Assembly: GCA_014529385.2 (NCBI GenBank)
Contig: CM043960.1
Coordinates: 76,469,910 to 76,533,909, forward strand
Source of the DNA: Adiantum capillus-veneris
Taxonomy: Eukaryota > Streptophyta > Polypodiopsida > Polypodiales > Pteridaceae
DNA length: 64,000 nucleotides
Direction: 5' to 3'
Shown: piece by piece, positions 1 to 9,208 of the stretch
Layout: every line of letters starts with the position of its first letter
How positions within the stretch are numbered: position 1 is the stretch's first letter
The notes under the pieces: generated by a model
Told to the model about the DNA's origin: nothing
Databases searched by the model: none
The model's input: the letters and a program-made list of their open reading frames with translations, nothing else
Program-made: the position numbers and the translations under genes

Positions 1-79
1 GGTGATTGTGGAGATAGTCGTGTGCATGTAGATACTTTAGGGTCTAAAGCATAGCGTTTATTATCTGCAAAATGTTATT

Positions 80-978
80 TTAGAACCACTCTATTGTTCC
101 TTCAGTGGTTACATAATCACGAATGGCAGATTGACTGTCATCTGCAGTGCACTCTCTTATCCACTGCTCTACATGGCCGCCATTCCAAAAATGTGAAATG
201 AGCATTGGGATTTCTATGTGGCGGACCATGGCAAGTGGATAAATAATGCCGTGATGAGCTATGTCCAAAACTATGGCTTTGTCCATGACCTACTGATCCA
301 TTGTGGGTCCATGCAAGTGGACTTTGAAGATCTTTGCCGCATACATTGGCTCTTTAAACACAGGATGTGTGACACCTCACGCTTCACGTGTGCCCATCTC
401 CCTTCTCCAATTGCGAAGCCTATATGCTGAAGACGGCCGTTTTTGGCAAAAGATAAATACTGGGGGGAGATGAGACTGATTAAGAGCGAGAGTGGCACTA
501 GTAGTAGACTCTATTCTAACCGTAGTTTTTGGCTCTTCTAGTTTCTGGCTCTTCTGTAGCATTGGAACAGCTGACTTCCACTCTATGCGCTTTGCTGCTC
601 TTTCCAGCTTTCCCTTGCTCTTGAACTCAACATACAACTGTTGCACAAGTTGTATGCGAGTAGCTATGCCTGGCAAAGTAAGGATTTTTGGATTTCTTAG
701 ATCCTAAAAAATCTTTGCAATCTGTCCAACAAACTGCTTGACCATGTTCAATATGAACCTGATGTCATTAGAGATATGTCAAAAGCAGCGGGCATAAATG
801 CGTGATGCAGTTGCTCAAATATAAACTTCACTAAGGCCTTTGTGAACGAGTAATAATGTTCTGAAGTAGAGGGGTTTAGGCAATGACAAAGTTCAGGCTG
901 TGTCATGTGATAAAAGTGATGTACTATCACTTTGAAGGCGAATTTTCGTTGATGTTTCGTCAGCTTAATGTCCACCAT
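80..978 (-). pseudogene. Possible decayed coding region, unrecognised
   Basis: Three open stretches on the minus strand follow one another (978-748, 676-377, 286-80) in different frames. The middle one, 99 residues with a Lys/Arg/Glu-rich segment, reads like exonic protein sequence rather than random translation. The first has a plausible soluble composition with aromatic and histidine residues. I recognise no domain, splice signals or transposon motif. It could be a fragment of a host gene, a decayed transposase, or chance open frames. This is weak support only. Confidence 0.2.
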
Positions 979-1324
979 GGCTGTAAGACATAATTTTAAA
1001 ACATAAACGTTGTCTGAGGGGAGGGGAAACTCTCAAAATCATGTCATGATCCTAATTCATACACAATTCATAGCAAACGACGACAAATTATGATTGCAAT
1101 ACATAAAATGTGCAATGGAGAGGAGAATACATAAAGAGAGAGATGGAGAGAGGTCAACGTGCCAAGAGTGTGAGGGACGCTCATCACCAGAATGGGACCC
1201 TGTTATGTGCGTTACATAATACACATAAACAATCAAAGCATGAATGTGAACAACCCTGCTTGTGTGAGGTACACTGAACACAAGTCTTGGACGTTGTTGT
1301 AATGTTGATTGATAATGTAATCAA

Positions 1325-1830
1325 TCTAACCCCTAATGAAATGTATGGAACGCACGGCACAACCATCATCAAATAATTTAAAAATCTCAGATTGTGGCCA
1401 AACATTGTATATATTTACATCAAGTCATCTACTGATGAGTGGCGTATCTACGGACAAAAAGTACAAGAGCAAGGCATGTCATGATGAGATGAAGAGGGCA
1501 TAGGTATGCATCTCTCCACTCAGTCGGTAGACAAACGTATCTCTCATATTTCTATGTAGTAAGAATATGACTTATTCCAATCCCTAATGAAGTGTGTGGA
1601 ACTCACAACACAAACATCAGCGGACAATTTAACAATCTCATATGCAAGCCATATATCGTATGTATCTACATCCAAGACAACACCAAGTCATCTAGTGATG
1701 AGCAATGACGTGTCTTTAGAGTTCAAAACACAAGAGTAAATAGCACGTCACACAAAAATGAAGAGGGCATAAGCTATGCATCTCTCCACTCTCTATTTGA
1801 CGAGCAGAACTCTTGCGTTTCTATGTGATA
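1325..1830. repeat. Diverged ~251-bp tandem duplication
   Basis: Two head-to-tail units begin at about 1325 and 1576. Both contain the ordered phrases 'ccctaatga', 'atttaa.aatctca', 'aagtcatct.tgatgag' and 'tgaagagggcata' followed by 'tatgcatctctccactc'. Many substitutions and small indels separate them, so the duplication is old. No coding potential is evident. Confidence 0.6.
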
Positions 1831-1967
1831 CAAATGATACTTTGAGCCGATCTAAAATTGAGAAACCTATAGGTCACTCTGAAGTGAAAGGTGTAGCATC
1901 ATGCCTACTGCACTCCAGAGTCAACCACTACATTCTAACTCAGCCTTGTGGTGAGAGATAAGACTAC

Positions 1968-1972
1968 TGCAC
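1968..1972. repeat. Left target-site duplication TGCAC
   Basis: TGCAC directly precedes the TG of the left LTR and recurs directly after the CA of the right-most LTR (19026-19030). It is not found beside the middle LTR. This marks 1973-19025 as one insertion. Confidence 0.85.
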
Positions 1973-2470
1973 TGTGCGCTCCTTGCCGCACTGTCGAAGC
2001 AAGGGACTTGCCAATACACCGTATGCGAGCCACAAACGGCTCCAAGCACACAACAAGCCTAAACTAGCAAGCTCAAGAGAGCAAAGGGTGTGTCACTCAC
2101 CGCTCTACGCTCGCCTTCGTGGTGGATTCCTCGCCACGATGAAGAAGAAGCTGCAGTCGTGCCGTGCTCAACTGCTTCGCCGCCGTCGTGCCTTCGTAAT
2201 GCTCGATCGCACACACACTCTCCCTCTCTCTCTCTCTCACACACACACACACAAGGAGGTGAAGAAGAAGAAGATGGAGATGGAGCAAGAGCACTCTTCA
2301 ATTGCACAAATGAGAGAATGAGTAAAAATTAGGTTTAGTTGGCTTTTATAGGAGCTCACCCCATTCACACTTGGGCGCCCATGCTTAACCAACTAATCCC
2401 TTGAATGTCCAAGTTAAAGTGCGCCTCTCGTCGTAGGTGATGGGGTGTCCGTGAGCCGTGAGGGTTAACA
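1973..2470 (-). repeat. LTR 1 (3' LTR of the tandem element), short form
   Basis: 498 bp, TG...CA ends, flanked outside by TSD TGCAC. Compared with the other LTRs it has five transitions in its left half and lacks a 77-bp segment near 2430 that is present in LTR 3 and in the relative at 51388, so it is a deletion form. In sense direction it carries a TATA-like CCTATAAAAGCC (complement of 2341-2352) and a GT/GA microsatellite (2211-2255). Confidence 0.93.
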
Positions 2471-2472
2471 TG

Positions 2473-2484
2473 CCCCCCTTCCTG
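2473..2484 (-). promoter_or_regulatory. Polypurine tract of internal copy 1
   Basis: Sense reading CAGGAAGGGGGG followed by CA and the LTR TG. It lies exactly at the internal side of the 3' LTR, the expected position for plus-strand priming. The same tract is found at 52067-52078 in the relative. Confidence 0.85.
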
Positions 2485-4008
2485 ATGTAGATTCCGTCCT
2501 CGGAAGCTATTGAGTTGAAGCTGGTTCGTCGAGGTGGAAGAGCATTTGAGATGAATGTCCTTAGCCTTCTTCAGTCACTGCAAAATCAAACAACATTGGC
2601 ACAGTAATGGCATTCTCTTAAAAAGCATATGCAGTTTTAGGTAGACACATTGATTGGTAAAAGAATTTCAAACAATTTGTTAGCAATGAACATTAAATTG
2701 CAATGTAATCAAATGCATAAACAGATGTAAAGGTAGAAAATTAAACAAGTCTGGGGTTGCTAATTTGACGGTCGAAAAGCACTAGAGATCGAATATTAAT
2801 ACCATGGGTAAGCTTCTTAATTTTCTCTGGTCAATTAAGTTGTTTAATCGCGAGAGCCAAGTATTCATGTTCGAGGGCTGACTAGAGGCTATATCTAGAA
2901 AACTTTGTAGTTAAGCTACCATAAAAGGAATTTCTCATGAAATCATCGCCTGACTGATTACTTTTTCTTTGACCCCCCAAAGTCTTTTCACATTGATTCA
3001 ATTATGATGTGTGTGCTTATTTTGTATGCCTTGGGTTTTTTGCTTCTCAAGGAAAAGCGCCCACACTGGGAACCTCTAGGGCTCTAGTACCATAGGCGAT
3101 ACATGTGAGTGAAGTACCAATTCAAGCCAGGATTTCTCTTCCAGCTTAAAATTTTACATTGTGGCACTTTGATTTTTTGTTTGTTCATTTTCAACATTTT
3201 AATTTTGTAACTTTGGGGGGTCATATAACACTGTTACCCTCCCCAGGCTCATCACATTAGTAAACTCCCTTTATAATACTTAAGCTAAAGGTCAATAGGG
3301 TTAAGCCCACTAGAAAGCCCTAGTACATTTCATACAATGCTGCCTAAATCGGATTAAGAACCTAAGTAACCATTGTTTATTAGGAAGGCATTCCCCATGG
3401 TATTAAGAGAAGATTTCTAATACCTAGCTTGGTCAAACTAGCTTAGTCGGACTGCTTGATTTTTACCCCTAAACAAGTGATTATGACAAAAGATTGCATT
3501 GAATTAAATGTTGGATACTAAGCCAATGCGCTGAATATTATGCTACCAATCACAATCAAAGCAGACAAACATGGATGCAACGAGAGAAAGGTTCCATGAA
3601 GGTCCAAATCCTATCAATAGCAACACGCTCCTGTACACACTTAGGAAACAAAAGGAATACCTCCAGGAGGCACATCAGTGGAAAAAGAGAACTTTGTTAA
3701 TCACTCAACTCTAAAACAGAAACACTCCTATCGTACTAATCTTACCTACCCTCCATCACTCAAGTGATGAGGATCAAAGGTGTTTTATGGCATAGGTTTC
3801 TGTTTCACTGTACCAAATGTGACATGTGTAGGTATGAGTCAATGTTTTGACTTTAATGTGCATACTCGTTTGCTAATTGCTCTTGCTCTTTATTTTTTGT
3901 TTTTTGTGAGTATAAAGCTTTATATGTACATTCCCTAAGATTGGAATTGAGAGGTCAGGGAAAAAGGTTGAGAGGGAAACAAATGAATGATGACTGTCAG
4001 CAAACACT
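2485..4008 (-). other. 3' noncoding block of internal copy 1
   Basis: About 1.5 kb between the end of the coding frame and the polypurine tract, with no convincing ORF. Long stretches are conserved in the relative at 52079-53400 and, in opposite orientation, in the decayed copy at 22441-23576. Examples are the phrases around 'gggaacctctagggctc' and 'ccatggtattaagag'. About 250 bp at 3690-3930 have no counterpart in the relative, which has a small ORF at that place. Role unknown. Confidence 0.7.
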
Positions 4009-4020
4009 CCCCCCTTCCTT
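4009..4020 (-). promoter_or_regulatory. Second polypurine-tract-like motif
   Basis: Sense reading AAGGAAGGGGGG, a near copy of the true tract, placed just past the coding stop. It is conserved at 12248-12259 and at 54086-54097 in the relative. A third copy (CAGGAAGGGGGG) lies inside the ORF at 4321-4332. Possible extra plus-strand priming site, or a duplicated remnant. Confidence 0.4.
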
Positions 4021-4027
4021 GGGTAGA

Positions 4028-7000
4028 TCATACCATTTGAAATGAGCTTGTCACCCTTTGAAACCAATTATTCCAGTTGGTAATAGGTGAGGATTTTTGC
4101 CAGTAGTTTTCTATTACCCTAGGTGCCTTGTCAAGCTGCAAGGGTGGTAAGGTACTCTCCCAAGATTGAACTTGAAGTGGTTCATCAGGTGATTCTTGAA
4201 CACTGGGAGGTGTGGATTCTTTTGTAGCTTCATTGAGGTCCATTACTATAGATGGAGGCTGTGTAGAAGCTTTTACCTCTATGGATGTATTACATGAGGA
4301 GCTAGAATCTTCATGGGACTCCCCCCTTCCTGAGCTAGGTGGAACAAATCGTTCTTTCTTTGGTACCCAAACTAGCTCGAGAGCAGGTGTGTAGCATTCT
4401 GTGATTTTTTTCTTTCCACGATCATTGATTTGTTTTGGAGCTACGGGATTGGGCTCACTTGGGTCAGGTGATAGGTAAGAGCACAATCTACGTTTTGGCA
4501 CCCAGATTTGATCATTTCCTTGATAGTAGCCTTGGGCTTCCAATAGTCGTTTAGGGATCCATCGCAACATTTTCTTACTTTTCTTGGAGCGAGTGGTACG
4601 TTTCTTACAAGGCTTCTGTTTTTTAGCACTAGCTATGGTCACTAAAGAAGCTTTAGGGACCCACTTGTATGTTTTCTTCGTTACATTAGGATGAGTCTTG
4701 TCAGAAGCGATATGCATTGCTTGTAGCATATTTAAGGGTATAGGAATTTCATCCCCCTCAGGTGTTACCCAGGTCGTCCCCCTATTTCCCCAAGTGTCTA
4801 TGGTTGATGCTAGGTGGACCCAATCCACATTGTCTGATTCCGTCATACCAGGTAGGATATCCATATAAGGAGAATCTTGGCCAATGTCTGTATCCTTCTT
4901 ACAAGTATAACAATATTGTAGTGGGGCCGAGTGAACTGTGGTGGCAGAGCGATGATCAATAATGGTTTTACTCCCTAAGGGGTGTACCTTACCAGTCACC
5001 AAATCCACTCTGAGAACAGAGTCTTGGAATTGCAAATAGACATGATTTTTAGACCAATCGTGAACCATTTGTGCTTCCCTCATGAATGGTCGTCCTAAAA
5101 TCATTTCATATGACATAAGGTGTTTAGAGAAATCCATTACAATGAACGTATGTCGTACCTTGTGTCCTAGAACTTTGATCTTAAGATCCTTGAGCATCCC
5201 CATAGGTTTGGCTATGGTACCATTTGCCATCTTTACCACAATGTTAGTAACACTGAGGCGGGGTTTTCCCATGGATTCCCAACAATCTTTTGTAACGATG
5301 CTAACTCCCGCACCACCATCAAGAATTCCCTTTATAGTTAATCCCTTGGTAGTGATGGGTAGGGTCGCATTAGACTCGTCGCCTTCAAAATACTGCCCTA
5401 ATTCGTTAATGGGTACCTCGATCACAGACTCGTGTCCATCTAAGTCAAGTGATTGCACATGATTTTCCTCATCAATCATAATCGAGTCAGGCCTATTTGG
5501 TTGCGCAAACTGCGGTAATCCCGTTTGTAGCTCTCCGTTAAGGAATGCTCGAAGTGCAAGGAATAACTCAGGATCTCCATACAGCTTTGCTATGATCGTG
5601 GTTCGGACCTTAGAAGACATGAAGTCCACTAGTTTGGCAACATTCATTGGCGTTTTGCAGGGTGTAGGTCCTTGACTAGGAACTGGTGAGGATGGAATCT
5701 CATATTCCTCAATGGGATCAGGTATTCCTTCGTTAAACATCCTTTCCGACAAGAAGGGTGTATGCTCACTTTCTGATGTCCTGTCCTCACTCCCTTCTTG
5801 GATGATACTAGATATGGATAACGGTCTATGGTTCATGTGGGGTGGATGAACTTGTGTGGGAAACACTGTGTCATGAATTTTGACCTGCATGGGTTCTGGT
5901 TCTAGTTTCCTTTGAGTCTCCTCCACTAAACCTCTTAGATGTTTCACCTGCTTAATCTCGTCTACTGGGTTTGGGTACGTCCCAATCTTCTTTTTACGAT
6001 TCTTCCCTTTTTGCCCCTGCGGTTTATCTTGGGGGTCTTGGATTGGATTTGGAAACACTTGTGGTGTTTTCAGAGGCTCTTTATGGTTTTCTCTTATTCG
6101 GTTTTCATTTGGTTCCATGTTACGGTTTTCTTTGTCGGTCTTTCCCTTTGTGGTATTGGTTCTAGTCTCCATTGTCTCGACTGAATCTGAATCATCCTCG
6201 AGGTCATTCATATACACAGGGTCATCTCCTGTTCCTATGTTTGTTTTGGAACTTGGCTTTGAATTTTCCGTATTCTGCGACTTCTTCCTTCGTGTCTTGT
6301 TTTTCTTTGCTTGGATAATTGACGCGGTATCTCTCTCTTCGAGGATATGTCCTGGCCCTTGAAGCATGGACCGTGTAATCGCATAAGCGGGTGCGACGGG
6401 TGGTATTGGTGATGTCACAGTAGCAATTTCGACCAAATTCAGGGGTGTGATTTTAGGCGCATTTGGGTTATAGGGGCATTGGGCAATCAAGTGATCTATG
6501 CCACAACGATTACATGTGAGTATTGGCATTGCAGACGTGCTCCCTTGATTCACTTGCATCTGTGCAGCATTCTTTTGCAGCCTAATAGGGCACTCCGCTA
6601 CTCGATGTGGTCCACCACACTCGTAGCATTGAAGAGGTGGCCTCCTAGCCTGGGTGTTGATATTTTGACCTCTGGATGCGAGAGCAGCAGCTTGATAAAC
6701 CGGCTTGACTTGTCCCCAACAATCTTCCATGTAGTATATAGGACACTCTTCCAATGTATCAAGTCCGTAGGCAATACTAGTGTCTATTTCCTCCTCACAG
6801 CCATCTGGATAAGCATTTGATGGCTCGCAACCCACTTGGTTCATAGGGGCGACTCTTGGATGCGGGGGCTGCGGTCCTAGCACAGGAGGTGGTAACGGTG
6901 TAGCTTGTACAACATTTTGAGATCTAGGGACCATGTGTTGCGGTAGTTGCTCAACAGGTGGAGTAGGCATCAATACAGGAGCTCGAGGCGCATCCGTCCA

Positions 7001-8449
7001 GGCTACAGGTGGTCTATTTGCCATCATACGTTTGATCATTAAACAATCCTTAGCTTGGTGACCATACCTACCACATGCGTTGCAAGTTCCATTAAATTTT
7101 ACTCTAAACGTAGGGCACTCACTAGTACTATGTGGACCTAAGCAAATGGAACACCATTGTTGCTCCCTTCTTGGATACATGTGACTATTTTGAGGGGGTC
7201 GATTATCCTTAAGAGACTCTTGGATTGCCTTGGTGAGGTCTGTCAAGAATGTCTCAAATACCTTTGGCTCATTGGCAATGGGCTTTGCAGTCATGGGTTC
7301 ATACTCAATGGCTTGTGAGCTAGTGGATCTCGTGTCAGTAGACACCCTCATGCCTGCTATCATCAAGTTGTCCTCTAATTGGATTGCATTGGCAGTGACA
7401 TCTTCCCAGGTTGTGATACCTCTAATCACTAGTCCATTATAGATTCCTTCATTCCTCAACCCTCGAATGAATCGATCAAGCAGTTGGTTATTGTTGAAGC
7501 GCTCATTTACAGGGCAACGAGAGTTTAAGTGCTTTAGACGACTAATGAAGTCCCTTACTGACTCTCCTTCCTTACGTTCGGCCTTTTGTAGCTGAGATGC
7601 TACACCCCAAAGCACACCTTCTCGTATGTACTCCTTTAGAAACAACCTTCGAAGGGTAGGGTAGATTGTTTTCTCGTCCACCCTTAGGGTCCTATACCAA
7701 TCTCCAGCCTTCCCAGTTAATGTCAAGCTTAAGGCATTGCACTTATGTAGTTCGTTGCGTTCCCCTAAGGAATCACATACTTGTTCAAACACTTCAATGT
7801 GTTTTCTAGCATCTTCGTCCCCATTGAATTTTTGCGTGAGTTTGGCAATTTGTACTGCCTTACTTCTAGGCTCTCTATCAGATGCATGACGCATATTTTC
7901 CGCGATAGATCGACCTATGGTTTGAGCAAACGCTGCCAAGTCACCTATGTGAGGAGGTAGGGCCGGTGGAGGTACTCTTGGAATCATATGTGGGAGAGGA
8001 ACGGGTACCGGTCTTGGCATATGTGTGGATGATGCAGGATATGGAACATAACCGGGCATAGGTCCACTCGGATAAGGGCTAGGGAGCGGCACTCGAGGAG
8101 CATAAGCAAGTGGTACAATTGGAGGTGTGGGGGCCATGTGTGCATAAGGGGCTAGAGGCACATATGGTCGAGGCCCCATATTAGGTACTACGACACTAGG
8201 TAGTGGCACTGCGCTAACCGTAGATGTCATCGGTACATTCTCTGTCAGGCTTATCCCTGGAGTGAGCACTGTGTTTTCCTTAATAGAGGGTTGAGCCAAG
8301 TTAGGGAAGCTAAAGTTTTCGCTCGGAGGCTCAGATTGCATAGAGACCCCAGGTGAAATGACGTAAGATGGGTCCATGGGACTCATTAGAGGAGTCTCCA
8401 TTTGTGATAGAGTAGGCTGTTGAGCCTTGCTCGTATCCAGAAATCTCAT
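4028..8449 (-). CDS. Gag-protease polyprotein, pol-less (copy 1)
   Basis: 1473 codons, ATG start, intact. The N-terminus (about 1-165) is Pro/Met-rich. A retrotransposon Gag capsid domain covers about 170-370. CCHC-type zinc knuckles lie at about 433-445, 456-469, 608-620 and 646-658; the second is canonical CX2CX4HX4C and the others are CX2CX3HX4C. A charged Lys/Glu-rich linker follows (700-860). A retropepsin-like domain has LDGGAG at about 1042-1047 (canonical D-S/T-G replaced by D-G-G) and ILGRPF at 1117. The tail has four W-V/I-P-K motifs (1262, 1296, 1315, 1361). RT, RNase H and integrase are missing: compared with 51388-64000, the frame jumps from just after the protease to the tail near residue 1255. 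Gag would form the particle; polymerase must come from a partner. The same frame continues upstream past one UGA into the 8477-9208 ORF. Confidence 0.9.
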   Translation of the reverse strand: MRFLDTSKAQQPTLSQMETPLMSPMDPSYVISPGVSMQSEPPSENFSFPNLAQPSIKENTVLTPGISLTENVPMTSTVSAVPLPSVVVPNMGPRPYVPLAPYAHMAPTPPIVPLAYAPRVPLPSPYPSGPMPGYVPYPASSTHMPRPVPVPLPHMIPRVPPPALPPHIGDLAAFAQTIGRSIAENMRHASDREPRSKAVQIAKLTQKFNGDEDARKHIEVFEQVCDSLGERNELHKCNALSLTLTGKAGDWYRTLRVDEKTIYPTLRRLFLKEYIREGVLWGVASQLQKAERKEGESVRDFISRLKHLNSRCPVNERFNNNQLLDRFIRGLRNEGIYNGLVIRGITTWEDVTANAIQLEDNLMIAGMRVSTDTRSTSSQAIEYEPMTAKPIANEPKVFETFLTDLTKAIQESLKDNRPPQNSHMYPRREQQWCSICLGPHSTSECPTFRVKFNGTCNACGRYGHQAKDCLMIKRMMANRPPVAWTDAPRAPVLMPTPPVEQLPQHMVPRSQNVVQATPLPPPVLGPQPPHPRVAPMNQVGCEPSNAYPDGCEEEIDTSIAYGLDTLEECPIYYMEDCWGQVKPVYQAAALASRGQNINTQARRPPLQCYECGGPHRVAECPIRLQKNAAQMQVNQGSTSAMPILTCNRCGIDHLIAQCPYNPNAPKITPLNLVEIATVTSPIPPVAPAYAITRSMLQGPGHILEERDTASIIQAKKNKTRRKKSQNTENSKPSSKTNIGTGDDPVYMNDLEDDSDSVETMETRTNTTKGKTDKENRNMEPNENRIRENHKEPLKTPQVFPNPIQDPQDKPQGQKGKNRKKKIGTYPNPVDEIKQVKHLRGLVEETQRKLEPEPMQVKIHDTVFPTQVHPPHMNHRPLSISSIIQEGSEDRTSESEHTPFLSERMFNEGIPDPIEEYEIPSSPVPSQGPTPCKTPMNVAKLVDFMSSKVRTTIIAKLYGDPELFLALRAFLNGELQTGLPQFAQPNRPDSIMIDEENHVQSLDLDGHESVIEVPINELGQYFEGDESNATLPITTKGLTIKGILDGGAGVSIVTKDCWESMGKPRLSVTNIVVKMANGTIAKPMGMLKDLKIKVLGHKVRHTFIVMDFSKHLMSYEMILGRPFMREAQMVHDWSKNHVYLQFQDSVLRVDLVTGKVHPLGSKTIIDHRSATTVHSAPLQYCYTCKKDTDIGQDSPYMDILPGMTESDNVDWVHLASTIDTWGNRGTTWVTPEGDEIPIPLNMLQAMHIASDKTHPNVTKKTYKWVPKASLVTIASAKKQKPCKKRTTRSKKSKKMLRWIPKRLLEAQGYYQGNDQIWVPKRRLCSYLSPDPSEPNPVAPKQINDRGKKKITECYTPALELVWVPKKERFVPPSSGRGESHEDSSSSCNTSIEVKASTQPPSIVMDLNEATKESTPPSVQESPDEPLQVQSWESTLPPLQLDKAPRVIENYWQKSSPITNWNNWFQRVTSSFQMV

Positions 8450-8476
8450 GGGGCCAGTTGAGAGTATATTTACCCC

Positions 8477-9208
8477 TCAGTTTTGCCTTTCTGATTGAAT
8501 AATGCCATGGATAACATTACAGATCATTTTCTGTTGATCTTCGATGCTCGTGGCACTAGAGGTGGATTGTACAATCTCTATCCATCCTACATGGTAGGCG
8601 TGGCCAGAGTGTAGATCCGTCAACACCTCAGTGTGGAGGTCGTATGTCCAATGATCATTAATGAACAATCCTTCTAAAGTCGACGTGTTAACGGTTTCTT
8701 GTGAGGTAGAAGCAATGTTGCTCCCCATGGTTTTACTTGTCACCAACGGTACTCTAGAGGGAACTTCTGAAGGAGGCAGCTCAACAGGGCCTTCTTGGTA
8801 AGAAGTTGGCAGGATATCCACATGGACACTCTTTGGGGGTGTGGGGTCTACGTGCGATGTGAAAGGAGAGTCCACTTCCCCACCCCCGTCGTGTGCTTCA
8901 TTTGCATCAGGTTCCGAGCGAGTAGCTCTACCTAATGTTTCCATGAAACGGCTAAACATACTAGTACTAGGCTGTGGAGCTTCGGGAGGTGCATGGCCTT
9001 CTCTCTCAGTGTTTTGGTTAGGGTATGCTTCCATGATTTCTGAGTCGGAGGAGGAATCACTAGCGGCTATTTTAGGGTCTTGGGTGGTGCTACCTTGTGT
9101 CCCCGCTGAGGGTCTAGAGCTTATCGTGGATGGGTAATGGGTGTCCGTATGAACAGAGGCACCCTCAATATGTTCGTGTTCTAGCACTCGCCCAGAGCGT
9201 AAGTGCAT
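8477..9208 (-). CDS. N-terminal gag segment upstream of an in-frame UGA (copy 1)
   Basis: 243 codons from the ATG giving MHLRSGRVLEHEH, rich in Ser/Thr/Pro/Glu. It ends with a conserved helical stretch (...STSSATSIEDQQ...) that is also present in the relative at 51388-64000. The terminating UGA is in frame with the 1473-codon ORF and only nine codons before its ATG. In the relative the same position is a sense codon (ACA). The two ORFs are thus one ancestral frame of about 1727 codons with one stop. It could be a disabling mutation, a readthrough site, or downstream reinitiation. Both tandem copies share it, so it predates the tandem duplication. Confidence 0.75.
   Translation of the reverse strand: MHLRSGRVLEHEHIEGASVHTDTHYPSTISSRPSAGTQGSTTQDPKIAASDSSSDSEIMEAYPNQNTEREGHAPPEAPQPSTSMFSRFMETLGRATRSEPDANEAHDGGGEVDSPFTSHVDPTPPKSVHVDILPTSYQEGPVELPPSEVPSRVPLVTSKTMGSNIASTSQETVNTSTLEGLFINDHWTYDLHTEVLTDLHSGHAYHVGWIEIVQSTSSATSIEDQQKMICNVIHGIIQSERQN

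Larger units (their letters stand above)
1..1967. other. Flanking DNA left of the tandem element
   Basis: No intact gene is visible. The left half has short open stretches on the minus strand (listed separately) and the right half has a diverged tandem repeat. The last 50 bases resemble sequence on the far side of the retrotransposon: 'actactgcac' here and 'tgcaccacacgag' from 19026 join into a phrase that recurs near 19207 ('aactgcaccacacgag'). The retrotransposon therefore appears to have landed in locally repeated DNA. 979-1324 holds nothing I can name. Confidence 0.5.

Noticed and set aside
2059-2332. Overlapping small frames in both directions in the LTR
   Set aside because: They run through CT/CA microsatellites and purine repeats of the LTR and recur in every LTR copy; there is no sign of coding.
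5082-5462. 126-codon plus-strand frame opposite the gag-protease ORF
   Set aside because: Antisense shadow of a long conserved coding region; repeated at 13321 only because the element is duplicated.
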